The notes under the pieces: model-generated
Database searches by the model: none
Told to the model about the DNA's origin: nothing
What the model saw: only the letters and a program-made list of their open reading frames with translations
Translations under genes and position numbers: made by a program
Assembly (NCBI GenBank): GCA_910589415.1
Contig: OU342631.1
Coordinates: 4,898,001-4,962,000 of the forward strand
DNA from: Malachius bipustulatus
Lineage: Eukaryota > Arthropoda > Insecta > Coleoptera > Melyridae
DNA: 64,000 nt
Reading direction: 5' to 3'
Part shown: positions 1-12,300 of the stretch, piece by piece
How positions within the stretch are numbered: position 1 is the first letter of the stretch
Layout: every line of letters begins with the position of its first letter

Positions 1-364
1 AAATTGTGTCAGGGTGATTTAGATTGTGTTGATATACATAAGCTACTAGTTAATAATAAACATCATTTGATTATAACAATCAAATAAATATTAAATATTA
101 CCGCGCATTTTTGGCACCGATCAAACGTTTTGTCTCTTCAACATTCTTGTTTGTTAACAGTTACTGAATATAATTTTACTGTAAAAGTATTCGCCAAACA
201 AATAGTTTGGTTTTATTAAAATAATATTTGTTTCTCTCCATTCATGCAAACCATTTGTTTAGGTCAAACGAGATTTGGTTATTATGACCAAACTGTTCTC
301 TCTGTGCTTATTTCCGACTTTTGCAGTCACCTTCATGAAAAACTAGTTCACTTTCAAGAGTTGT
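1..364. other. AT-rich DNA, no gene seen
   Basis: This stretch is AT-rich with scattered short inverted words such as ATAGTTTGG and CCAAAC. I see no protein-like reading frame, splice pattern or RNA gene. It may include the outer tip of the inverted-repeat element that becomes clear from about 365. Confidence 0.5.
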
Positions 365-1099
365 AAAATAGTTTGCTGCTTGGCACATTGCAGTGCAGTT
401 TCTATTGGAAGATGCAAACTGCACTACAATGCAGTTGGTACTTTGTATTTTCACTACAAGTACCAAAAATTTTCAACTGTCAACAGAGAGGCGATGTTGA
501 CCCTTTTTGCAAAACGTTTAAAGTTTTTCTTTATTTTCACATTTTTAAATATACCTAGTCCTTTCAGAGACCACATTTTAACAGAGTATACATCAGTGCT
601 ATACACTGAGAGAAGTGATGCATTTATCATTATCTCTTCGCTACTTATGAAATGCGAAGTTTAACTGTAATAAGGGCCCTTTGTAGTAAACGAGTTTATT
701 TCCACTAAAACTATTAGTGAGTTTGCAAAAAACGTGAAATTCGTTTGAGTTGATTAGTTTGCCAGTAAATAATAAAAATCCCAAACTAAGAATTTGATCA
801 TCACAAACAAAATTATTTACAGTCAAACTATATAACTTCATCAGTAAGTTTTACTTTGTGTCTACGCAAAATATGAGATTATTTACACTATAACTAACAT
901 TATTTATAGAGAATCTTACAGAATTTTATCATTATCAAATATCTATTTAGAGCAAACTTGTGAAGAAAATCATGATTTAAATCTAAACTTTTATAATTTA
1001 CCGAACAGCAAGCGTGAATATTGCCAATAACTGGACATCTCTTGTGCTTAAAGAATATGTTTTTGAAAAATTAATATTAGTTTGCTGTTAAACACATTT

Positions 1100-1225
1100 G
1101 TCGGGGAATAACTAACCGCGGGTTTCCCCGCGGTTGTATGCGCAATAACGCCGCGGATGCACGCACAGCGTCATTTCATCATGGTACAAGCAACAAGCAC
1201 CGCGAAGTGACGCCACGCGTATATG
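1100..1225. promoter_or_regulatory. GC-rich promoter-like patch with a perfect 9-bp hairpin
   Basis: A short CpG-rich patch stands out in AT-rich DNA. At 1114-1135 it contains a perfect inverted repeat (AACCGCGGG, loop TTTC, CCCGCGGTT). It lies about 60-190 bp upstream of the ATG at 1288, so it could be the promoter of the SAM-type gene fragment. The promoter role is inferred from base composition and position only. Confidence 0.35.
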
Positions 1226-1287
1226 AAAGTTAAAGTAAAGAAAAAGATTTAATAATTGATCGCATTATTGAAAATAACGAAATAATA

Positions 1288-2079
1288 ATGGAAGACCTGC
1301 TGCAAGAATGGGGTTTTGGATACATGTGTTCCGTTTTTGCAGGTAAGTAAGTATTACACTCGTTGCCTTAATACATTCCACCAGAGGAAGGTATACGCAG
1401 TTCACACTCTATTGTAGAGATGAGCTTTATCTAAGCTCACGGTAAATTTTTATCCAAAAAATCTATGTTAATCTAATTATTATAAAGTTTTTGATGTTAT
1501 ATTAGCTTATAAAGTTTTTTTTTTAAATTTATGAACACTTATTTGTTATAATAAATACGTACAGCAATCAAAATATTAGCAAATAAAAAAGAATAAGTGT
1601 AACTCGAAGTCAGAATTAAGACACCTTTCATTCTTGTGATTGTTGTACAACGTGAATAATATTTGGTAAATAACAATGAATTCAAAATCCCTATGCTGCG
1701 AAGGCAAACACAACATACGGTAATATAAAAAAAGTTGTTTCCGATTTTGAAAAAAGTATATTCTACTAAAAATAGTATACCTGTGTATAGACCATAGCCG
1801 CAACATGCACGCAATCTTTTACAGCAATTTATATAAAAATTACAAATGAATTAATTTACAGAATAATTGGAATTACACCGATAGAAAGTGCAAGTGGGTT
1901 CAGATAATACCAGTATTGAATACTTGACAACTCAAGAACCAGGCACAACCATTACTACAGTCAACCTGTATAGGCAAAGCAATTTTATCAGTGTATCAAT
2001 TAAAGGGCTTGCTGGACTCCACATGCCAGGCACATTTAGTTGACATAATAACTACACATTTTTTAAATGGAAATTATCC
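1288..2079 (+). pseudogene. SAM-domain gene fragment (decayed multicopy insect family)
   Basis: An ATG at 1288 opens a 55-nt exon that reads MEDLLQEWGFGYMCSVFAG and stops at a textbook donor (GCAG|GTAAGT, phase 1). That sequence resembles helix 1 of SAM domains in a multicopy insect family. A second coding block lies between an acceptor (TTTACAG, end 1861) and a donor (CC|GTAAGT at 2080). Its frame has a single TGA near 1925, then reads on through KNQAQPLLQSTC and LVDIITTHFLNGNY, resembling the segment that follows the SAM domain in such proteins. The middle of the SAM domain is not visible and the phases of the two blocks do not join, so a central exon is lost or unrecognised. It sits inside the inverted-repeat element 365-3575 and may be its cargo. 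Family assignment rests on recalled pattern, not a search. Confidence 0.45.
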
Positions 2080-2083
2080 GTAA

Positions 2084-3050
2084 GTAATGCTGCATTTGAA
2101 AATAATGATAATGCTGAATTATTAAGTGCTTATGTGGAAGAAAAATAAATTAAAAATAATTAATTATATTTTAGATATACATATTTTTTTTTGTTAGAAA
2201 AATAATGTTACCTATTTGATTTTGCAGAAGAACCATTTAATTCGGTAATTTCATTTAATTTTTAAATGTGAATTGAATTACCATAATATTTCATTCCAGT
2301 TTCAGATATCTCGCTTTTAAATGGTATTCTCAAAATAAATAAAAAAATTATTGCTATTAAAGTACCTATGTTTTGTAATTTTCTTATTAAGTATATAAAA
2401 TACTGTTATTTATTTTTTTTTATATTCGAATTTGGATCAATTTTCATTTTGATTTATGTTAATTTATGTAAATTTTTTTATTTTTACATAAATAAAAAGT
2501 TATAAAATAACTATTGTATAAAAGTTGGGTTAAAAGGTTAAATAATTTTGAATAAATTAAAATATGCTTATTTTGATTTCTTAATTTATCCTGATCCCCT
2601 TCATCGAAATAAAAAAAAAACAGGTGGTATTAATAAACCATGCATTTTAACAATAAACTAATAATTTTTTCCTGAACAGCTAATGATAATTATTGATTAT
2701 AATGCAGGTGCTGATCATTAATAAACTTAACTTAGTTTAAACTTCCAAAAAATAATGGCTAACTTTTGTCATGTGTCCACTGAGATATTTAGTTTATGAT
2801 AAAGCAATAATGCACTTATAGCAAAGCAGTATTATGTACAATCAACATTCTGATTTTGCAATATTATCTGATCATAAACAATCATCATTTATCAGAAATG
2901 AAAAAAAGTTACTGACTAAAATGCATTGATTCCCATACAACATGTGTTTATTTATGAAAAGCTTACATGGTATACATACAAAAATCAACAGGTTTATGAA
3001 AAACACGAGAAGTTCATGATAATATAAACGAAAACTTTATGGTAAATTTT
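2084..3050. other. AT-rich interior of the inverted-repeat element
   Basis: This stretch is very AT-rich, with poly-A and poly-T runs and short inverted words. There is no protein-like frame beyond the SAM-type exons. It includes an AATAAA-rich stretch near 2330-2345 that could be an old polyadenylation region. Confidence 0.4.
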
Positions 3051-3873
3051 ATATTTAACTCTTGTGGACTTGTGGTAAACACATCTGCTCAAACTAAAAT
3101 CACGTTTATTGCAAACTAATATTAGTTAGGCAGAATCGAAACTAGCGCCTAGTTAATCATAACATAGGCTAGTTAGGATTAAACTATTACTTCTCTCAGT
3201 GTACAGTTACGCACTTAAGGTACTAAAACTTTCTTGATCTTTGATGATTACGTGCTTTTAATAAACAAGAAATTTAATAATGTACTTATTTGTTTGCTAT
3301 ATTGTTTTGTACCGATGATGTTGAAGTTGCGTCTACGAAACGGCTTTTAAAAAAATGTAAAAATTTACCTACCTAATATGTAAAAATAATATACCTAATA
3401 TGTAAAAAAATCTAGAAATATACCGATATGACGTTTTGCAAAAAGTGTCAACATCGCTTTACTGTTGACAATTGAATATTTTTTTTAAAAAGCAGTTTTT
3501 TTGTGAAAGTAGGTTAATTTAATATTTTCCAGTGCAACTTGCACTGTGCTTTGGAAGCAAACTATTATTTATACAGTGTTCGCCAAAACTTCGTCCCGCA
3601 TGTTAGGATATTTTTTGTTTTCCATTTTTTTTATTTCTCATGATTTTTGCTTTTTAAAATATTAAATTTGAACAAATTAGATCCATGGTGTATGGAACTT
3701 AAGTTCCAGAGAAAATGCCGTTTATTTATAAACTTTAAATTACAAAAAAACATTAAGTATAGATTTCGAATACCTATACTAAAAGTGTTTTGCGGCATAC
3801 CTATCTGAGCAACATATTCGTTAGACATTACCAAATATTCCCGGTATTGAAGGGAATGAATTTTTTATAGGTA

Positions 3874-4736
3874 CTAGTGGCCAAAAAGTGATAACTTTTG
3901 AAATTTCAACTTTTTCCTTATTTTTTAAATAATTTCTCAATAGATACCCGTATTTAACTTTAAATATGTTGACTGCAATATTAATTAATACCTATTGCTA
4001 GCAGTAGTACCTACTTATATAATTTGAAAAATGAATACCTTTAAAGAGTATTATACGACCTAATAAAAATTATTATCGAGAGTGAAATTTTTGTATTTAA
4101 TAAAATTTCCATTTTTCTATTATTTTGGTGCTAAGCTTATTCGACAGGAAGATACCTTCTAAAGTCCTTTTATTTTTATTTTATGTACTTTCTTTTAATA
4201 AGAAGTGAATATAAATTAACATTTAAATTGAACTCGATTCGCTGACAAAAATGTTTAAGTAATACTTTAGTTCTAATTTAATGCTCTTATAATACGCAAT
4301 AATAATACTCCACCTTAATTTGATAAAGCTCTAGGTATATTGCAAATAAAATTAAGGTAGAGGGACAAGTATTACTTATTGTGACAACCACGAAGAACAT
4401 GCATGGGCGTCGCAATTGAAAATGAACATTTTTGTAGCTCAATTGAATTAAAATTAAGTTTCATTTCTTTGAAATTAAAAATAAACAAGAACTTGAAAGA
4501 TGCTTTCATTGTGTTGAATACGCTAGAAAAATGTGACAGATTTTTTTTTATTCGAAAATCTCGTTCCTGGGTTTTGGTTTCTATTACTCATGTTCATTTT
4601 CCTAACTAAGTAGGTAGTAGGTATTATAAGCAATATTAATTAATATTGCAAACAAAATATTTAAAATTCAATATTATACACTAAGAAAAATGAGCAAAAA
4701 TTTGAAAATTAAAAGTTACCACTTTTTGGCCACCTG
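3874..4736. mobile_element. 863-bp TA-flanked MITE with GTGGCCAAAAAGTG ends
   Basis: The ends are reverse complements: the left tip reads AGTGGCCAAAAAGTGATAAC and the right tip, read inward, reads AGGTGGCCAAAAAGTGGTAAC. Both are flanked by TA (3872-3873 and 4737-4738), the target of Tc1/mariner transposons. A second inverted block inside, GCAATATTAATTAAT with its partner near 4630, shows that the arms run well inward (roughly 150 bp or more). There is no transposase reading frame, so it is a non-autonomous element that would need an enzyme supplied elsewhere. Confidence 0.75.
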
Positions 4737-4738
4737 TA

Positions 4739-5400
4739 TAAATTTTTTAATTTCTTCCATGCATTACCTCATAACCTAGATTTGGTGAATATCTGACGAA
4801 TTTTGCCCAAATCTCCCGAACTCTTCCTACTTAATTTTGTATAGTTGAAATCAAATTTAATCTTTTAATGAAAAGCACAAGCTTTTGACTTGTGCTATGA
4901 CTATTTTAAGAAAAAAGATGGAAAACAAAAAAAAAATTCCGTATGGTGCGAACATTGCAAAATCAGGTAGTTTCATGGTGACGACCAGTAAATCCGAAAC
5001 AAAAGGAATCTGAGATCCACAAATGAATATTTTAAATTGAACGGAGGTATTCTTTGAAGCACTGCGTTTCAAATGATGGAAATATAAGCTTTGATTAAAA
5101 AAAAAAACTAACTTTGTCATATCGCGTTCCTTCTATAAAAGGGTCGCCATTTTGAAATTTTAAAGATAAAAAAAGGATTAACTATTGATTTCAATTTTTT
5201 ATGTAGATAGATAGATACCACCTCTATTTTCTCGTATAGGACAGTTAGTAGACATCTAAATGGCCCCCATCCCGCTTGCCAGGTATACCTGTTTCGATCA
5301 ATTAAAATTGTACTCTATACTATTATTGAATAATAGTCCAATTATTAAAGCTTTTTGGAGGAATTATAAAGGTTATTATTCGTAGATATTAGATTATACT
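4739..5400. other. AT-rich intergenic DNA
   Basis: There are no convincing coding frames. One local inverted pair (AAAGCACAAG..CTTGTGCTAT near 4870-4900) is visible. The region separates the MITE from the promoter-like segment upstream of lin-28. Confidence 0.45.
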
Positions 5401-5419
5401 TTAGTTCATAATACCCGTC

Positions 5420-5545
5420 TCTTGTCCAATCACAGTTATAATATCCGCTCGTGGACCAATCAAAAGCGGTAAATTTGATAAACAGAGTAAAGCTGTGAAT
5501 AGGAACAATAACTGACATTTCCCAGAATCCACGCGTGCGCAGTAG
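5420..5545 (+). promoter_or_regulatory. Candidate upstream promoter module of lin-28
   Basis: Two CCAAT boxes occur on the + strand at 5426-5430 and 5456-5460. They are followed by TTTCCCAGAATCC (5518-5530), which resembles the core of the ZNF143/STAF element, and GCGTGCGCAG (5533-5542), which resembles an NRF1 site. These motifs often cluster at TATA-less promoters. The cluster lies about 740 bp upstream of the lin-28 start codon, so it could drive a transcript with a long or spliced leader, or it could be bidirectional. The sites are seen; binding and function are inferred. Confidence 0.4.
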
Positions 5546-5680
5546 GTATTCGGTACTAGAAGTTGTTCCAAACAGTAAAAAAAAATAAAAAAAATATTTT
5601 GATAAATTTTTTTTTTATAAGTATAAATAAGGAGTAAAAAAGCATAGTATGTACCTACATACCTATTAGGTACATTCGCG

Positions 5681-5779
5681 ATTATGGATTATTCACTTGA
5701 TGATGATAATGCTACTCGCTAAAGCGAGTGGCATTATCATCATCTCGTGAATAATGGTTTCATAATCGCTCATATGTAT
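5681..5779. repeat. Near-perfect ~99-bp palindrome (hairpin)
   Basis: The sequence folds on itself around the centre CGCTAAAGCG near 5721. Arms of about 45 bp carry the words GCGATTATG, TTATTCAC and GATGATGATAATG, each mirrored in order on the other side with a few mismatches. It lies between the promoter module and the GC-rich leader of lin-28, so if transcribed it would form a long stem in the 5' part of the RNA or in a leader intron. It could be a small fold-back element; no target duplication was identified. Confidence 0.7.
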
Positions 5780-6034
5780 ACCTATTAAAGGATAGATAAA
5801 TACTTATTTTAGTATTTTCTTGTCCCGAGACCATGTCCCGAAAAAATCATTCAATAATCCTAAAATAAATATTAGGACTTTGAAGCAGTGTTGATGACTT
5901 TTTCAGTTGCCTACACTGAAAAATTGATACCTGGATTATTGCTTAGAATTTTGTGGAATATCAGCAGTCTTCCTATGTCATTATGTATTTATTATTTATT
6001 GTAAAGGAATTACATGACGATATTGCCAGATTGT

Positions 6035-6282
6035 CACAGGGCTTCGCGGGGGGAGTGGCGATGTTGCCGGGAGGGGCAGCCCCAGCCGTAGCGATTCCGG
6101 GCCCGGAGTGGGCACCGCACCAGAGCCAGCCAGAGTCAGCCGCAGTTGGCCGCTCGGCAGCATTGAGTATAGGCGGCATTGGCGCTAGAAGGCAAGGCAT
6201 GCTCTTGGGTAGTTTGTATAATAACCGGCGCTGTTTGTTGTTTGTTGTTACTGGGAACTCCAATGCGGACTGATCGAAGTTG
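6035..6282 (+). promoter_or_regulatory. lin-28: GC-rich leader / 5' UTR region of lin-28 with upstream ATGs
   Basis: An isolated CpG-rich block leads straight into the first coding exon. The in-frame stop TGA at 6271-6273, four codons before the ATG at 6283, fixes the lin-28 start as downstream of it. An upstream frame from the ATG at 6061 stays open for 70 codons and ends at that TGA. A second short frame, ATG at 6263, ends with a TGA (6281-6283) that overlaps the lin-28 ATG as TGATG. The words TTGTCACAG|GG near 6040 look like a splice acceptor, so an upstream untranslated exon is possible. The transcription start was not located. Confidence 0.55.
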
Positions 6283-6319
6283 ATGGCGAGCCGAGCGGGG
6301 AAGGATGATGGAGCCAAGG
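6283..6319 (+). CDS. lin-28: lin-28 coding exon 1
   Basis: This exon starts at the first ATG after the in-frame TGA at 6271 and encodes [12 protein letters not shown] plus the first base of a Gly codon. The donor AAGG|GTGAGT is a strong consensus and leaves phase 1, exactly what exon 2 needs. The base at -3 is T and at +4 is G, so the start context is only moderate. The exon choice is inferred from phase, donor quality and the GC-rich promoter-like setting; no transcript was available. Confidence 0.75.
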
Positions 6320-9300
6320 GTGAGTTCTCGCTTCTCACCCTCATTTTTTTCTAATTTTAGAATCAGAATTGCATCGGATTGCAGAATTGTTTTTTTACCT
6401 AGGTAGGTACCTGCACTCCTGGCATGTTATGCCTAAATTTTCTGTCAAATTCAAAACTAGATTTCATTTGGAAAATTTATATTTTGTAGTAGGTATAAAC
6501 CTACCTACATTATTTTTATTTAGGTACCTACTGGAGAATCGAATGTTTTACGTTATCGGTAAGCACCTATATTATTTATTTTAGTAAGATAATTTCTAGT
6601 TTACTGTTTCGTGCGATACCAATGTCATACTATTCAGGAATTTCCGGAATAAAAACATTACTTGGAGAATGTTTACCTATGTAATGAGGACGCGTGCATG
6701 GTTCGGAAAGTTGTTTACTACGACGAACGCAGTTGTTTATCTACGATGTGTTTTAATAATTATTGTGAATGGCCGAACCGGACCTGACATGGCGACATGC
6801 ACATGAATAGATTATCGCCTTCAATGGTTAACGCAACGCCTTATCAGTGAATGAAATATGGAACGACGTTACTTCATTGGTATCAAATCAACATGGTGAC
6901 GTTAAGTTGGTAATATCTTGTCTGCGTCTTGCCAAGCCAAGCCAAGCACAAGGCACCAGCCTTGCACCAAAGCCTTCGCGCTGTTGACAGTTCAGCACAC
7001 TGTCTTGCACCAATCTACCTAATGCACTTCCGCTGCATCAACATGTCAGTCTTTCCAAATCGTTTATCTGGCCTAAATTCCGAGCCCAGCTATTGGCAAT
7101 CTGCTTAAATGTCATAGGTATATGAATAACTAAATAAAAGAACCATTACTTCTTTCATTACTGCGGGCACCTATATTATCTATTTTTTATATTTAGTCGC
7201 ATCTGCCACCTAATATTTGTTGTTAATCCGGCACTCCGCAGCGTGACCCGCATATAGGTATATAGGTATTAAGCTATTATACCACTTAGTCAATATTACA
7301 CATCATATCTTATCATTGAGATCCGACTTCACATCTTTCTACATGATGCCGAACCGCAGAGGCAGAACTCGAGGTTGTATAACGAGTTTATTTATCATGC
7401 AGTATGCATGGTTACTAAGCCTATTGGAATGTAGGTTTTCTATCACACGGCTCGTTACTGGTATTATTAGTGTTAGAATGAACACTGAACAATATGTATA
7501 TCAACTATTTTAAAATGCGTACCCTTCTTTATACAGGTATGACATACCTATCAGTATCCATGTATGTTAAGCGTTACGTAATTCATTCAGGTATAACTAG
7601 CAGCCCGAAACGCATAATTCAGAAGAGGCTCACACGCATGCATGCATGCAGCGAGAATTTGAGCCATTTCCGGATGAGCATAGTTAATGAGCTGCGTTGC
7701 CAGGCGTTTCGGTGGTCAGCTTTCAAAGCCCATTATATACAAGAACGGTCAATGTCTCGAATTCCAGCGACACCAGCGCAGCAAAGTGCAGGACGCATCT
7801 TCTTCGTTTCTTTGCGTGTCAATGCACCTGGGATGTTGTATTTTAATCATAACTGTTGCGTCTTGGAGAAATGGCAACATGGCTTCTTATAAAGGTGCTT
7901 TTCCCACAGGGTCCCGGGACGGACGGACACAGAGAGGGTTTCAACCCTTGTTCTGACACACCTGACAAGCAGTGGCGTGGAGTGACTTATTCTTCTCAGC
8001 TGAGATGATTATGCATATCCAAAAGAATTATTGTTTTACAGACGCGAAATAGTTGGAACGGTACCATAATGTTTTATGGAGGATTATTAAAAAAAAAAGT
8101 TTGTATAGGTAGGTAACTTTAATTTTTATTGAAAACTTATTTTTCCTTTATCAGAGATAAGTTTTTACCTTATAAGTATACATATTATAAGTAATAGGTA
8201 CATGGTGTAATGGTGTCTCTGAAATGACTTTACATCTCGCTACTAAACGTTTCTTCGGATGAAGCTAAGTCAACTTATTTTAGTCCAAAGTTGCTTGGTT
8301 ATTTGACCACTAGGAGACGTCAATTTTGAAAATTCGAAAATTGTCAATTCTGAAATCGTTTCTTGACTATAAAAGCTAAGCCGCTAAAGCAATTTTGATG
8401 AAATTTATTGGTACCTATGACGTTAAGGTTTTATTGGACAAAAAGTTCAATACTAAAATTACTCGTGACGTTAATCTCGCGTTAAATCATTGGCGTATAT
8501 AATGCTTTTTTTTATTTTAGACCCTTTGAACTATAGGTACGCCAATGGAATTAAAAATACCATTTTTCTCATTAAAAATCATGCCTGCCATTTTCATGAA
8601 AAGGTTAAAATTTTACCGAAAAGATTAATGAAAAAAAAAATGGAAAATTTTATCTGTTATTGCCATAACTGCAAAATCGCCTTTCTTGAACTCCTCATTC
8701 AAATGCGATTTTAAATTCCCAAATGCGATTTTGAATGTTCAAATGTTGAACTGTAAATTAATTTTATTATTTCATGTAGGTCAAGAAAACCCAATGAAAA
8801 ATACTAAATTCCCTATAAAAATCAACATTTAAATGCGATTATCTTCTAAATGATAAGCTTAGGCCACTTTCATAAAAAGTACCTTTTCTGTTAAAAATGA
8901 GTGGATCTGTCGATACCTACTCCTTATCACCCCCCCACCAGACCCCCGGTTGGATCTTACATACGAACTGTCGCATTTTTATTACACATATCTCCAAATT
9001 TACATCTACCAAACCTGAAACCATTCTCCTCTTTTTGGCAAAAAAAAAAAATTGGCAACCTTGCACAAGATGTGAAACATCCAAAAAACTAGTTTTTCAT
9101 CATAAGTGACCGTTTTTATTGAAAACGATTCATGTTAGCAATTATAACCCTTTTTTATAGAATATATTGGCGGTTTAAAATGTTCTTTTAATATGTCAAT
9201 TCCCAGTATCGTAGATTATCGGGGCAAAGACCTCACGCAACCCAATTCTATACCGCTGGCACATGAAATAAAATTATTTGTCATTGAGTAGCTAATATCA

Positions 9301-12300
9301 ATATCTCAAAAAGGGTGCATTTCCTGACACACGTCAATGGGATATTTTCGTTCATTTTTTACCAATGTATCTGTCTTAATTTTTTTTTTGCAATATTAAA
9401 GAATCACCCTGTATTTTATGCAGTTTTCAACGTATGAGAATAGCTTTTTTGAAATAGTGAAAATGTGGTATTTTTCGAAAGCTATCAGATTTCAAATGGA
9501 TTTCTGTGCATGTCAAGTTTAGCTTACAGATATAGTAAAAAAAAAGTTTTTTGTACCTATACAGTGTGTCAAGTGTAAGTGGGAATACATGGGGATCTTG
9601 GAAACGGCAATAGATACAGACTCGGTTAAATTAGAGAAAAGTTGCACAATTTGCTGCTTAATAAGAATTTGACTTTTTTTTTTAGAACATTTTCAGTCGT
9701 TGCTGTTATGTATCCTGAAAAAACTGAAAAATCAAAATTTCTCATTTTAGTTATACTTATATTTTTTTATTATTGGAAATTAATTAATTATTTTATGTAG
9801 GCTTACATACGAGTATAAGTCGTCAAAAGCTATCCATTTGATATTACAAAAATTTTCAAAGCAGTTTTCAAAACTACTAAGTACATTCCAAAAATTCCCA
9901 ATATGTATCATTAATAAATATAGATAGGTACATAATTGTAAAATTCGAATTTGCAATAAAAAATACCGGTTCCCATAAAAAATTTCAAAGTTAACGTCAC
10001 CCCTCAAATGAAGGAAAAAATGTCAAAAATATCGTAAAATTCCGTCCCTATACTTTTTTAAAAATCATCAAAATTTCATGACAATATTTGAAATCGTTTT
10101 CGGAGATACTACGGTTGTAACATTAAAAAAAAACTCACCCTATATAGACATTCTAAAAATTGAAAAATATATTTTTTTTTAATAAAAATTTTTAAGGGTG
10201 CAATGATGCAAAAATACCTACATATTATTAAATAAATAATTTGTCTTTTTGGTTTTTGTCTTTTTGGTTACAATATTATCAAAAGTGAGCTAAAATATAC
10301 AGTACCTACCTATACAAAAATCATATCAAAATCAAGTAGGTAAACTAAAAATTTTTCAGAGGTAATTTTTTACGCAAATAATAATTTTTCTCACATGGTG
10401 CCAACTTTTTGGCAGTCATTGCATTAAATTATTCCTTTCTAACTTTTGAAGTATTTCTTTATCCTCATTTTCTCCTTTTTTTATGGTTATTTTTTCATAA
10501 CAATACTTTTATCTTTTATACAGGGTTCTCTAAAACGTCTTTACAACGTTCTACGTGTTCCTCGGATGAAAGTGAGTCGATTTAGGCCAACTTATCTTTG
10601 TGCAAAGTTGTCTGGTTTAGCCACTACGAGATGTCAAAGTGTCAATTTAAAAATCGTTATTTGATTTTAAAAACTTAACCGCAAGAGCGATTTTGATGAT
10701 ATTTGGTATGATGTCATGGTTTCATGGGACAAAAATTGGAATACTAAAATTACCCATTACCCAATAAAATCCCAAGTAACAAGAATGTAAATTTAATTAA
10801 AAGAAACACAATCATCAGCGTCCAGTGAAGAGACCATCACTCATTCTATCCAAGGAAAGCTCTCAGTGGTGATGCTGATAAGCTCCCGCAAATCATCGCT
10901 GGATATGTATCGCAAGCCTGTGGAATAGATGAGTTAAAATTTCTCATAGACGCATACAGTGGAGTTCGTTCTGGCAGCTGGCAAATAAAATTCACTGAGC
11001 TTCTCGAAAGTAGTCGCGGTACATAAAACGATATAAGAGACAGAAGAGAGATACAGTACACCTATGATTATTCACCAATTTATAAAGAAAAATAAGACCG
11101 CTTGTGATCCTTCTTGTATACAGCGAAAGATAATCAAAAGCTTCAAGAAGCTTGTAACTGAAATTTTGCGGCGGATATTCACCATGGGTCTTGAAATGTA
11201 GCCACTTGAGGAACCATCTCTGAATCCCCTTAATGAGGTGGACATAAACTCTATAATGTGGATTCCATAAAATACCGCAATACTCAAGCTTGGAACGGAC
11301 TAATGAATTGAATAGATTTTTTAGGGCTATTATGTTTTGAAAAAGGTCTACAGTTCGTAATGATAAAGCCCAGCATTCTTATCACTTGCAAGATGTGGGG
11401 TTTGAAAGATAATTTAGTATCAAAGATCACGCCAAGATCCTGCACTTATTCGATTATACTTGAGTTCATAATCAAACATTATCGGTTTAACCTTTCTTGT
11501 AAATGTTATGATCTGGCACTTATTGACCATCAGTTCGAGATTATTATCTTTCGAACAATTTACAACCGCGTTAATCTGTTCCTGAAGAAAATTGTAGTCC
11601 TCGTACGTGCTAATGCTCCAGTACAATTTAAGGTCATCTGCATAGACATTGCATAAACAATTACATCGTGGTGTCGTCGTTAGATCATTGACGAAAATTA
11701 AAAACAACAGAGGACCCAAGTTAGAGCCCTGTGGCACCCCTGCGCTATAAGTGCGTTTCCGGAAAGAATGGCCGAGAAAATGAACATAAAAAAATGATGT
11801 AATGATAACTCGTATAAATAACAATCAACTGTTTAATAGTAAATGTTGAACAAACATACCAGATGTAGAAAGGCATAAATCATTTTCAATAAATTAATTT
11901 GACATTTAAATGATTAAATATTGTTGAAAGTGTATACCTAAATAAAATAAATAATAATAAGTACGAAATGGGTCAGGAGAAACGGAAAAAACACGTTTTC
12001 TCATCTGAGACACATATGATAACCATAGATAGGTATTATGTCATATAATATTCGTTTCCTCCAGACAAAAAAATTAAATAGTTAAATTTAGAACGCGTAA
12101 ATACTAAATAGCGCATATAGGTAGGTACCAACACCAACAACATTTTGTTGAAGAACTTTTTTAGACAATAATATGAAGACACTTTAAAGGTCTCTCATTT
12201 AATTTTTTTAATTGGAAACTGGTGTAAAAAAGTACCTACATTATAATATCTTTGCGATACATTTTATTGAAATTATTTAGTTGTACATATTTATAGCGTG

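Larger units (their letters stand above)
365..3575. mobile_element. Long imperfect inverted-repeat element carrying a gene fragment
   Basis: The left side (about 365-840) and the right side (about 3050-3575) are imperfect reverse complements in matching order. Matching blocks are: TAGTTTGC next to the tips; GTCAACAG..GCGATGTTGAC..CTTTTTGCAAAACG at about 477-520 and 3431-3470; TACACTGAGAGAAGT at about 602-616 and 3190-3204; and TTTGCAA..AACGTGA..TTTGAG at about 722-752 and 3090-3115. The enclosed middle carries a GC-rich promoter-like patch and SAM-type exons (see 1288-2079). This is the layout of an old DNA transposon or fold-back element. Exact ends and a target duplication are not clear, and divergence of the arms suggests age. 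Confidence 0.55.

Noticed and set aside
1288..1342. SAM-type exon as the real first exon of lin-28
   Set aside because: It ends in phase 1 with a strong donor and could splice to exon 2. However, its peptide resembles a SAM domain, it lies inside a repeat element, and a nearer GC-rich exon (6283-6319) with the same phase fits better.
7316..7956. Overlapping frames of 65-132 codons in intron 1
   Set aside because: The frames overlap in different registers, lack known motifs and lie in a GC-richer patch where long frames are expected.
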